Shown in pieces: positions 49,185 through 57,549 of a stretch of DNA of 64,000 nt (positions within the stretch are counted from its first letter, which is position 1; each line of letters begins with the position of its first letter). The stretch comes from Endozoicomonadaceae bacterium (GTDB lineage Bacteria > Pseudomonadota > Gammaproteobacteria > Pseudomonadales > Endozoicomonadaceae). The stretch covers positions 1 through 64,000 of the forward strand of contig JAGLCE010000026.1 in the NCBI GenBank assembly GCA_023146365.1, written 5' to 3'. The translations under genes and the position numbers were made by a program. The notes below the pieces were generated by a model that made no database searches, was not told the DNA's origin, and saw nothing but the letters and a program-made list of their open reading frames with translations.

Positions 49185-50356
49185 TGGCAGAAGATGAGAA
49201 TAGCGGCCAGGAACGCACAGAAGACCCCTCTGAGAAACGGCTCCAAGATAGCCGAGATAAAGGCGAAGCACCTCGTTCACGAGAGCTCGTCACTGTTGGG
49301 CTATTTTTAGGCAGCTGCGTGGCACTGGTGAGCTTCGGCGGCATGATCAGCCAAAGTTTACAGGCTATATTTTTGGAAAACCTCTCAGTGGATCGAGCCA
49401 GCCTGCTGGAACCTGGAGTAATGACTACTCGACTGAAAGATAGCTTCATCGCTATTAGCGTCACCCTGTTACCCGTCTTCGGCCTGATGATAGCCGCCAT
49501 TTTTGGCAGCTCCTTGATGCTCGGCGGTTGGCTGATATCTGCCAAGCCACTACAGCCACAGATCTCACGACTCAGCATTTTCAAGGGTCTAAAACGCATG
49601 TTCTCTCGCCGCTCTCTAGTGGAGCTGGTGAAAGCCGTTCTAAAAGTGGTCTTGGTAGCCAGTGCTCTGCTGCTGACTCTCAATCACATCTCGAATGATG
49701 TACTGGCCCTGAACAGGAAACCGGTCGTTATTGCGATCAAGGAAAGCCTGAACATCGCCACTTGGAGCATGTTCAGTTACGCATCAGCACTGGCCATCAT
49801 CGCTTTCATTGACGTGCCATTTCAATTAGTAGAACACCAGCGAAAGCTGAAAATGACGCGCCAAGAACTGAAGGATGAAAACAAGGAAACGGAAGGGCGC
49901 CCAGAAGTCAAAAGCCGAGTGCGTGACCTTCAACAAGAAGTGGCAAACCGCCGGATGATGCAGGATGTTCCCACGGCCGATGTTATCATCACCAACCCGA
50001 CACACTTTGCTGTTGCCTTGAAATACGATAAACAACGTTCTGATGCACCGTTTGTCGTCGCCAAGGGCGCAGATGATATCGCCATGAGGATCATCGAAGC
50101 GGCACGTGCTCACAAACGGCCTGTGGTGCAAACACCAACGCTGACCCGAGTCATTTACTATACAACAAAGATCAACCAGGAAGTGTCTTCGGATTTATAT
50201 TCCGCAGTTGCCCAGATACTCGCCTATGTTTTCCGGTTACGTGAATTCAAGGCCGGACGCGCTCAAGAGCCAACGCCCCTACCTAACAACTTTGATTTAC
50301 CAGAACATTTCCAGCAATATGCCAAGCGGGGACAGCCCAGCGACGACAACGACTAA
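49184..50356 (+). CDS. flhB: Flagellar export switch protein FlhB
   Basis: Inner-membrane export component that switches substrate specificity by self-cleavage. It has 390 residues with four TM helices and a cytoplasmic domain containing ITNPTHFAVALKYD. The NPTH autocleavage site is intact. N-terminal GQERTEDPSEKRLQDSRDKG is typical. Located between fliR and flhA. Confidence 0.96.
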   Translation: MAEDENSGQERTEDPSEKRLQDSRDKGEAPRSRELVTVGLFLGSCVALVSFGGMISQSLQAIFLENLSVDRASLLEPGVMTTRLKDSFIAISVTLLPVFGLMIAAIFGSSLMLGGWLISAKPLQPQISRLSIFKGLKRMFSRRSLVELVKAVLKVVLVASALLLTLNHISNDVLALNRKPVVIAIKESLNIATWSMFSYASALAIIAFIDVPFQLVEHQRKLKMTRQELKDENKETEGRPEVKSRVRDLQQEVANRRMMQDVPTADVIITNPTHFAVALKYDKQRSDAPFVVAKGADDIAMRIIEAARAHKRPVVQTPTLTRVIYYTTKINQEVSSDLYSAVAQILAYVFRLREFKAGRAQEPTPLPNNFDLPEHFQQYAKRGQPSDDND

Positions 50357-50373
50357 AGGATTGACTCATTATC

Positions 50374-52476
50374 ATGAATCAGGGTTTATCGCTCCAGCAT
50401 CTGCTCAAACTCGGTCGGTCGCAAGTGGCCATACCGTTATCTGTACTTGTGCTGATGGCGATGATTACTCTTCCCATGCCACCGATCCTGCTAGATGTGC
50501 TATTTACCTTTAACATTGCCTTATCGCTACTCGTACTGCTGGTGAGTATCTACTCCTTAAGACCGTTGGACTTTGCTGCATTTCCAACCGTATTGCTGTT
50601 TGCCACCTTGATGCGACTGGCACTTAACGTCGCATCAACACGAGTGGTTCTCTTATATGGACACACGGGAGGCGATGCGGCAGGAAAGGTCATCCAGTCA
50701 TTTGGTGAAGTAGTTGTCGGCAATAACTACGTTGTTGGCATGGTCATTTTTGCCATTTTGGTCATCATTAACTTTGTCGTTGTTACCAAAGGTGCTGGAC
50801 GCATATCGGAAGTATCGGCTCGATTCACTCTGGATGCTTTACCTGGCAAGCAGATGGCTGTCGATGCTGACCTCAATGCGGGCCTGATTGATCAGCAACA
50901 AGCACGGGATCGACGCAGTCTAGTCACTCGTGAGGCTGACTTTTATGGCTCCATGGACGGTGCCAGCAAATTTGTCCGTGGCGACGCCTTGGCTGGCCTA
51001 TTAATTCTTGCCATCAACATTATTGGCGGATTGTTAATCGGCACTCTGAAACATGATCTCAGTTTCATGGAAGCCTTCAGTATTTTTGCCCTGCTAACCA
51101 TTGGTGACGGGCTAGTTGCTCAAATTCCATCTCTATTACTTTCCATCGCAGCAGCCATCATCGTTACCCGTGTATCAGAGGCTGCCGACGTCGGCGAACA
51201 GATCAGTCAGCAGTTATTTGAATCTCCTCGCGCTCTGATTGTCACCTCTGTCATTATGGTCATTATCGGTTTAGTGCCGGGTATGCCGCATGTGGCCTTT
51301 ATCGGTCTTGGCCTCGCAACAGGCGCTATCGCCTATCGGTTATATAAGCGACATCTAATAGGAGAGAGTGATACCAGCAAGCCTGAAATAGAACCAGCCT
51401 CACCACAGAATGCGACTGACAAGCCACTCTCTTGGGAGGATGTCCCCTCCATTGATCCACTGGGGCTGGAAGTCGGTTATCGCCTGATTCCCATGATGGA
51501 TAAACAGCAGGGAGGACAGATGCTCAACCAAATTAAAGGCATCCGTAAAACCCTCTCGGGTAAGCTAGGCTTTCTGATACCCAGTGTTCATATTCGCGAC
51601 AACCTCTCACTCAAAGCGAACAGCTACAGCATTACACTGATGGGAATCAGCGTCGCTCAGGGGGAAGTGGAGCCAGATCTATTCATGGCAATCAACCCTG
51701 GCGAGGTTTATGGTGATCTGGAAGGTAAAGCGGTCAAGGATCCGGCCTATGGTCTTGACGCCATATGGATCAACAATGAAATGCAGGATCAAGGCGTCAG
51801 TCTCGGCTATACCGTTGTTGATGCTTCCACGGTCATTACCACGCATATCAGCAAGATTATAGAAGAGCATGCCTATGAACTGCTCGGGCATGACGAAACG
51901 GAACAGCTGATTGAAAAACTGACACTACTATCCCCTAAATTAGCTGAAGAGCTTACCCCAAAGAAACTGTCCATCAGTCAACTGCAACGAGTGCTCAAAG
52001 AGTTGTTGATGGACAAAGTTCAAATATCCGATTTACGCACCATTGCCAATACACTGCTTGAAAATGCCGACCAAACAACTGATGCACTACTATTGGCAAG
52101 TAAAGTCCGAGAAGCATTAAAGCGCAGCATTGTGCAAAATATTATCGGCCCCGGCTCAGAATTACCTGTCGTCACTCTGGATGAAAAGCTAGAACAGTTG
52201 TTATTGAGCGCTCAGCAACAGGCGCAACAGTCGCAACAGTATACACCTGACACCATTCCCCTGGAGCCAAATCTCAACACCCAACTACAAACCAACCTTC
52301 CAGAAGTAACACTCAAATTACAAGCTGAAGGACGTCAACCCATCATGATTGTTTCACCGGCACTGAGACCCATGCTGGCAAAATATGCGAGAGTCTGCAC
52401 CAATGGGTTAACGGTTTTGTCGTTTAATGAAATACCGGATAATAGGGAAATTCTCATTATCGGCAAGGTAGGCTAA
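50374..52476 (+). CDS. flhA: Flagellar export gate protein FlhA
   Basis: Large export gate subunit of 700 residues with about eight N-terminal TM helices and a large cytoplasmic domain. ALNVASTRVVLLYGHTGGDA, GRISEVSARFTLDALPGKQM, AVDADLNAGLI and GAMDGASKFV-like YGSMDGASKFVRGDALAGLL are the FHIPEP-family hallmarks. Its TAA overlaps the ATG of a small ORF (TAATG). Confidence 0.96.
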   Translation: MNQGLSLQHLLKLGRSQVAIPLSVLVLMAMITLPMPPILLDVLFTFNIALSLLVLLVSIYSLRPLDFAAFPTVLLFATLMRLALNVASTRVVLLYGHTGGDAAGKVIQSFGEVVVGNNYVVGMVIFAILVIINFVVVTKGAGRISEVSARFTLDALPGKQMAVDADLNAGLIDQQQARDRRSLVTREADFYGSMDGASKFVRGDALAGLLILAINIIGGLLIGTLKHDLSFMEAFSIFALLTIGDGLVAQIPSLLLSIAAAIIVTRVSEAADVGEQISQQLFESPRALIVTSVIMVIIGLVPGMPHVAFIGLGLATGAIAYRLYKRHLIGESDTSKPEIEPASPQNATDKPLSWEDVPSIDPLGLEVGYRLIPMMDKQQGGQMLNQIKGIRKTLSGKLGFLIPSVHIRDNLSLKANSYSITLMGISVAQGEVEPDLFMAINPGEVYGDLEGKAVKDPAYGLDAIWINNEMQDQGVSLGYTVVDASTVITTHISKIIEEHAYELLGHDETEQLIEKLTLLSPKLAEELTPKKLSISQLQRVLKELLMDKVQISDLRTIANTLLENADQTTDALLLASKVREALKRSIVQNIIGPGSELPVVTLDEKLEQLLLSAQQQAQQSQQYTPDTIPLEPNLNTQLQTNLPEVTLKLQAEGRQPIMIVSPALRPMLAKYARVCTNGLTVLSFNEIPDNREILIIGKVG

Positions 52477-52580
52477 TGTTGCTAGTTGTTGATGATCCAT
52501 TTATAGTCGGTCTATTCAAAGAGTTATATTACAGGGAACAGAGGCGAGCCATTGCGTCACAGGAGGCACAGGAGAGATAG
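52476..52580 (+). CDS. 34-residue small ORF coupled between flhA and fliM
   Basis: An ATG overlapping the flhA stop (TAATG) opens a frame of 34 codons. It begins MLLVVDDPFIVGLFKELYYR, ends EAQER, and stops at TAG, which overlaps the GTG start of fliM (TAGTG). The product would have a hydrophobic N-terminal half and a charged helical C-terminal half. It matches no family I know. Perfect overlaps on both sides suggest real translation and coupling of fliM to flhA. The frame also contains the two ribosome-site-like GGAGG and GGAGAG blocks used by fliM, so it could be only a coupling leader. Confidence 0.5.
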   Translation: MLLVVDDPFIVGLFKELYYREQRRAIASQEAQER

Positions 52581-53590
52581 TGAAAACCTCGAAGTCTATG
52601 GAAGCACTTAAGCAACTCAGGAATATCAACAGTCCCAGAACAAAGGTTCAATCGGAATCCGATTTTTCTGATATCAAACATTTCGATCTGACCAATCCTG
52701 ATTACAAAATTCTAGACATGCAGCCCATGCTAGAGTTGTTGTATCGACGCTTTGCTCAGCAATTACGCTTCAGTCTCTACAATCTGTTCCGTCACAAAGC
52801 CGAAGTCACGTTTCATTCTGTTAAATCCATGAAGTTCGGCACGTATTCACTGGAAACCAAGGAAGCTGCTAGTCTTCACGCATTCAAAGTTACAACACTT
52901 AAATTCAATGGATTCGTCAAAATTGATCACTCAATGATTTCTGCATTGATTGACCTGTTCTTTGGCGGTTCCGGTGACGCATCCGCCACCCAAGAGGAGG
53001 CGCGTGAAATGTCGCCCACAGAAAAAAGAATGCTACATCGTTTCCTGGAGGCTGTGCTGGAAAATCTTCAGGAGGTGTGGGAAACGATCCTCCCCTTCAA
53101 AATTCGAGAACTTGATACCAGCACTACACCTGTTTCGCACTTTTTTTATAATGATTCCGAGCTGATCATTGTTAGCCGTTTTACCGTCGTAATTTCAGAT
53201 ATTGAAGGTCATATAGAAATTGTTCTGCCCTATTACGCTCTTGAGCCTATTCGCGAAAAGATTAATTCCCACAACAACACCACGCAAGACCCTCAGTGGA
53301 AAACAACGCTACAGAGAAATATTATGATGGCATCGGTCAATATGAGCGCAACCCTTTGCCAGGTACCATTATCGTTGAAAGAAGTCCTTGAACTTCAGAC
53401 AGGTGATGTTATTAAGGCCGAAATACCGAAACAGATCATCGTCAAGATAGCCGGGGTACCCTGCTTGCAAGCCTCGGTCTGTACGATCGACAACAATATG
53501 GCACTGAAAATCATAAAAACCATCAAACAAAAAGAGAACAGAGAACAAACAGAGGAAAAAGAACAAAAAAAGAAAAAAGAATCAAAATAG
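52580..53590 (+). CDS. fliM: Flagellar motor switch protein FliM, without the usual CheY-binding N-terminus
   Basis: C-ring protein linking FliG to FliN. It has 336 residues. The middle CheC-like domain has YKILDMQPMLELLYRRFAQQ, IDHSMISALIDLFFGGSGDA and MSPTEKRMLHRFLEAVLENL. The C-terminal SpoA domain has VPLSLKEVLELQTGDVI. The N-terminus reads MKTSKSMEALKQLRNINS and lacks the LSQ-x-EIDALL motif with which CheY-P normally binds. The C-terminal tail is very Lys/Glu-rich. GTG start with AGGAGG and GGAGAG upstream. Confidence 0.92.
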   Translation: MKTSKSMEALKQLRNINSPRTKVQSESDFSDIKHFDLTNPDYKILDMQPMLELLYRRFAQQLRFSLYNLFRHKAEVTFHSVKSMKFGTYSLETKEAASLHAFKVTTLKFNGFVKIDHSMISALIDLFFGGSGDASATQEEAREMSPTEKRMLHRFLEAVLENLQEVWETILPFKIRELDTSTTPVSHFFYNDSELIIVSRFTVVISDIEGHIEIVLPYYALEPIREKINSHNNTTQDPQWKTTLQRNIMMASVNMSATLCQVPLSLKEVLELQTGDVIKAEIPKQIIVKIAGVPCLQASVCTIDNNMALKIIKTIKQKENREQTEEKEQKKKKESK

Positions 53591-53641
53591 CATAAATGAC
53601 GCCATTTAAACAGTTCGTCAACACAGAAGTGAGAAACAAGG

Positions 53642-54064
53642 ATGAGCAACGAAGAGAGCAACGAAGAGAGCAAGGATGAACCCACAGATGGCGGCGCTGA
53701 GGCCCCTAATAGTTCCGGCGCAGCGGCAAAGGCAGACACCGTCAATATAGAAGACTTAGTTGGTGACCAAGGCGATACAGATACCACGGCCGGGGATAAT
53801 GTAAGTCCCAATCTAGAACTTCTCTTAGATATCCCCGTCACTCTGTCACTGGAACTAGGCAGCACAACGATCAGTCTGGGTGATCTTTTAAAGTTAAACA
53901 AAGGCTCAGTGGTCGCACTGGAAAAGGAAGCGTCGGAACCCTTGGATGTAAAGGTTAATGGGACATTGATTGCCTTTGCCGAAGTGGTGGTTATCAATGA
54001 ACGTTACGGCATCCGACTAATTGACGTTGTTAGTGAATCGGAGCGACTGCAAGAGCTGTCCTGA
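53642..54064 (+). CDS. fliN: Flagellar motor switch protein FliN
   Basis: Lower C-ring protein of 140 residues. A long acidic N-terminal region, opened by a 12-base tandem DNA repeat encoding two EESN units, precedes the SpoA domain (LELLLDIPVTLSLELGSTTI, SLGDLLKLNKGSVVALEKEA, VVVINERYGIRLIDVV). Its stop overlaps the fliO start. Confidence 0.93.
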   Translation: MSNEESNEESKDEPTDGGAEAPNSSGAAAKADTVNIEDLVGDQGDTDTTAGDNVSPNLELLLDIPVTLSLELGSTTISLGDLLKLNKGSVVALEKEASEPLDVKVNGTLIAFAEVVVINERYGIRLIDVVSESERLQELS

Positions 54065-54510
54065 TGGTCATAAAACAGATGCGCTACCTGTCTACACTGC
54101 CTCTCTTATCACTGGCGGGTATGGCACAGGCCGCAGAGATATCAAAAAGTGCTACCGATTACCTAGCCCAGATCGGCCTTCCCCTGTTACTGATTGTGGG
54201 AATGATCGTTGGATTTGGCTTCCTGGCTAAACGACTAAACCTGCATGGTGTCAACAACAAAGGGCCGGTGAAGGTGATCTCTTCAACACCTATATCTGGA
54301 CAAGTGAGACTCTGCCTGATCGACGTTAAAGGAAAACAGTTATTAATCAGTGTTTCAAACCAACAAGCTAATTGCCTTCATGTCTTTGAGTCGCCTGTCG
54401 TCACCAGCGAGGAAACTGCGACTGCAACCTCAAACTTCACAAACCTCTTCTCTCTCGCAATAAATCCCTCACAGGAAAAAACCAGATCGGGAGAAAAATC
54501 GTGCACCTGA
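54064..54510 (+). CDS. fliO: Flagellar export assembly protein FliO
   Basis: Inner-membrane protein that helps assemble FliP. It has 148 residues: a possible signal or first hydrophobic segment ([17 protein letters not shown]), one clear TM helix ([20 protein letters not shown]) followed by KRLNLHG, then a cytoplasmic domain with [20 protein letters not shown]. FliO varies strongly; position between fliN and fliP secures the name. Confidence 0.88.
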   Translation: MVIKQMRYLSTLPLLSLAGMAQAAEISKSATDYLAQIGLPLLLIVGMIVGFGFLAKRLNLHGVNNKGPVKVISSTPISGQVRLCLIDVKGKQLLISVSNQQANCLHVFESPVVTSEETATATSNFTNLFSLAINPSQEKTRSGEKSCT

Positions 54511-55253
54511 AGCTAACTAAGCGTCATATCCTTGCCACCCTTATCCTCAGTCTACTCCCCTTGGTCACTTGGGCAGCCCCCGATGGCATGCCTCTGCTGA
54601 CGGTCACTGAGAACGGCGAACACCGAGAGTACAGCGCCACCCTGCAAATTCTCCTGCTGATGACGGCCATCAGTTTTTTGCCAGCAGCATTATTAATGCT
54701 CACAAGCTTTACCCGAATTATTATCGTCCTGGCGATTCTACGCCAAGCAATGGGCCTACAGCAGACGCCTCCCAACCGAGTACTGATAGGAATCGCTCTG
54801 GCGCTAACTTTGTTAATCATGACACCCTTGTTTCAGGATATTTATACATCTGCCGTTACGCCCTACCTTAAGGAAGAGTTATCACTATTGGACGCCATCC
54901 AAGTGGCTGCAGTACCGCTACAAAGTTTTATGCTAAGCAATACCCGTGAGATTGATCTGGAGCAGTTTCTCGCAATAGCTCGTATAGAAAATCTTCATGG
55001 CCCAGAAGACGTTCCTTTTTCTGTGTTAGTTCCTTCGTTTATCACCAGCGAACTGAAAACAGCGTTTCAGATCGGATTCATCCTATTCATCCCTTTTCTG
55101 GTGATTGACCTAGTCGTCGCCAGCGTGTTGATGGCCATGGGTATGATCATGCTGTCACCACAGATGATCTCTCTACCTTTTAAACTGATGCTATTTGTCC
55201 TGGTAGATGGTTGGGCGTTAACGATGGGGACACTTGCGAACAGCTTCAACTAA
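54501..55253 (+). CDS. fliP: Flagellar export gate protein FliP
   Basis: Inner-membrane core of the export gate, 250 residues with a cleavable signal peptide ([20 protein letters not shown]). [20 protein letters not shown] with [20 protein letters not shown], and [20 protein letters not shown], are FliP signatures. GTG start inside the end of fliO. Last flagellar gene of the locus. Confidence 0.95.
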   Translation: MHLKLTKRHILATLILSLLPLVTWAAPDGMPLLTVTENGEHREYSATLQILLLMTAISFLPAALLMLTSFTRIIIVLAILRQAMGLQQTPPNRVLIGIALALTLLIMTPLFQDIYTSAVTPYLKEELSLLDAIQVAAVPLQSFMLSNTREIDLEQFLAIARIENLHGPEDVPFSVLVPSFITSELKTAFQIGFILFIPFLVIDLVVASVLMAMGMIMLSPQMISLPFKLMLFVLVDGWALTMGTLANSFN

Positions 55254-55623
55254 CCATTGATACCTGATAGTCGTAGTTGTCGACCCTGATTTCATAACGA
55301 CTCCATGGTTTTCTGAATATTCATCAAAAAAACAATACAATTATAAATATCAGGGTGAAATTAAATTAATCAGACGCTTACTATTTTATTTTGTTCTTGA
55401 TTTTTAAATACTCCTGTGATTAAAGTTATAGTACGTTGATAATTTTTCCCTTTTTGTTATTCATCAATACGGTAGTAACAGGCTCACAAGAAAAAGTCAG
55501 AAATGAAGCAAAAACAGGCCTCCAAGAGCCTCAAACAACAGAGGTAAATTCTGGCCATGGAAAGCGCCCACCTCGAGGCGTCAACCGTGTGAACGTGCAA
55601 AAAAAAATGGCAGGAGTCCTTTC
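55254..55623. other. About 370-base spacer after the flagellar locus
   Basis: AT-rich near fliP. No clear terminator hairpin was found. A frame of 63 codons ending in the methylase-like gene's start region has no recognisable features and is not called. Confidence 0.4.
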
Positions 55624-57405
55624 ATGAGCGCAGACGTCATATTGAGAATAATCGATGATAACGACAGGGATGAGATCTGGTATTGCGACCAGCTGTTATT
55701 GCTGGGCCAGCTGATCGGATGGGCTTGGCTTGAGAAGCACGAGCGACTGCCTTCATCACTTTCTATCACCAAATTACAGCCAGCAACCATTAAGGAGACG
55801 TTCGCCCAACTAGCAGCCCTGAGTGATCCCACCTGCTATCCGGAGATTTTTTGCTTCCACTGCTTGCAAGGCATCCCTCAGAGCAAGGTTGATACCCTGA
55901 TCAACAATTTAACCAAAGCGTTGCGTGCGGAGCTGATTATTTACTCCGAAATACCGCACACCTTACAGCAGCTGATCAACCGTGCAGGTATTCAGACGCC
56001 TTTCTGGACTCTGCCTGATGATATTGTCGAGTTAATGACAGTGCTGATCTCTCCCAAGCAGAATTCATCCTGCTACTGTCCGTTTAATGGCACTTTGTCG
56101 CTTGCTCATCACCTCGCAGACAAACAGCAGAATGTCTATACCGAGCTTCAGCAAGGAAATCCACTACCCTATCTCACCAATCTTCTATCAGACTTGGCCA
56201 TCGAGCATCGGATCAGTCACCCGATCTTCGATCCATCCTGGCAGCAACCAGGCACCTTGACACAATTCGACTACTGCTTCGCTTGCCCACCCTCAAAACA
56301 GCGCTACAACGTCAAGCGAATCAATGATCTCTATGGTCGATTTCCTGAACAGCCACTGTATGGCGATGTTATCCATATCCGTCATTTACTAGCCCATTGT
56401 CGTAAACAAACTATTACAGTCATCACAGAATCAGTCCTGCAAAGAACCGCAGGCAAAGAACGGAATTTCAAAAAACAACTGCTTGAAGAAGGTCTAGTGA
56501 AAGCCATCATTCGACTGCCTGCATCAGCCTTTACACCTTACCGTGATAATCCTTGCCTCATCATCCTGGATAAACAACAACACCATAATGACATGATGAT
56601 TTTCGACGCTTCAGTTGATTATTTTCGGACTAAAACAAAACGCAAGCAAGTTTATCCACAGCACAAAACAGTTCGAAACATTGAGATTATCCACCAGCAG
56701 ATTGAAGCTCATGAAATAACATCATACTCACAACAGGTGTCGTATAATCAGATTATAGAGAACAATTATAACATGCAGATTCATCGCTACCTCAAGCACC
56801 CGACACTCACACGATTAAAACCTGTACTACAGGAAACCGTACCTTTATCAGAACTTACGGATCTTATTCGTGGTCAGTCCGTCACATCATCTAATACCGT
56901 CAACGGTGATCAATTTTTGGAGGTCATGGTCTCTGATATCAGTGTGGAAGGCATTGTTGAGAGAGCAGGGAAGCCAATCATCGTTACCGATCACCTGGAA
57001 CGCGCCATACAGCAGCGATTAAAACCCGGCGACATTCTGCTGGTTATCAAAGGACAAACCGGAAAAATCGGACTAGTACCCACCATCTGCGGAAACAACT
57101 GGATTGCCAGTCAATCCTTTCAAATTATACGACTAAAGAAAGGTATATGGATAAAAGATCCTATCGTGCTCTTTCAGTATCTCTGCTCATCGGCGGGTCA
57201 GGCGTTACTTCAACAACGACGATCCGGCGCTTCGGTACCGTTACTACAGACCCACGACATCAAAAAATTACCCATTCCAAAAATGTCAGATGAAGAACAG
57301 GTAATGGCGCGTAAAAACTGGGAAGAAATTCGTCACATTCACTCAGAGATCCGTTTTTTACAAGATAAAGCGGTGACCTTTAAACAGAAAATCTGGAAAA
57401 CCTGA
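55624..57405 (+). CDS. Orphan N-6 DNA methylase-like / HsdS-like fusion protein with degenerate catalytic motifs
   Basis: A 593-residue protein. Residues about 130-340 resemble the type I HsdM (N6-methylase) fold: CYCPFNGTLSLAHHLA at the SAM-motif position, FDYCFACPPSKQRYN at the NPPF position, and LLEEGLVKAIIRLPASAFTP followed by NPCLIILDKQ as in HsdM. Residues about 390-590 resemble a type I specificity (HsdS) half: VPLSELTDLIRGQSV, LKPGDILLVIKGQTGKIGLV, LLQTHDIKKLPIPKMSDEEQ. Both catalytic motifs depart from consensus (DPxxGxG and NPPF), so methyltransferase activity is doubtful. No hsdR or other restriction gene is adjacent. It could be an orphan DNA-binding regulator; that is inference. 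The ATG follows CAGGAG. Confidence 0.65.
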   Translation: MSADVILRIIDDNDRDEIWYCDQLLLLGQLIGWAWLEKHERLPSSLSITKLQPATIKETFAQLAALSDPTCYPEIFCFHCLQGIPQSKVDTLINNLTKALRAELIIYSEIPHTLQQLINRAGIQTPFWTLPDDIVELMTVLISPKQNSSCYCPFNGTLSLAHHLADKQQNVYTELQQGNPLPYLTNLLSDLAIEHRISHPIFDPSWQQPGTLTQFDYCFACPPSKQRYNVKRINDLYGRFPEQPLYGDVIHIRHLLAHCRKQTITVITESVLQRTAGKERNFKKQLLEEGLVKAIIRLPASAFTPYRDNPCLIILDKQQHHNDMMIFDASVDYFRTKTKRKQVYPQHKTVRNIEIIHQQIEAHEITSYSQQVSYNQIIENNYNMQIHRYLKHPTLTRLKPVLQETVPLSELTDLIRGQSVTSSNTVNGDQFLEVMVSDISVEGIVERAGKPIIVTDHLERAIQQRLKPGDILLVIKGQTGKIGLVPTICGNNWIASQSFQIIRLKKGIWIKDPIVLFQYLCSSAGQALLQQRRSGASVPLLQTHDIKKLPIPKMSDEEQVMARKNWEEIRHIHSEIRFLQDKAVTFKQKIWKT

Positions 57406-57549
57406 GAATGAGTTACGCCACCATGCTCTCTTCAACCGCTAGATTGCCACAATATTTGGTATTATTTATCAATTAGCAGATACTATACAGATAACTTTCC
57501 GGCGTCCCATGAAGGAATGTCACAACCCTTATCAATGCGATAAATAACT

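Noticed and set aside
49138..49683. 181-codon minus frame opposite flhB
   Set aside because: Ser/Arg-rich shadow frame; flhB on the other strand is certain.
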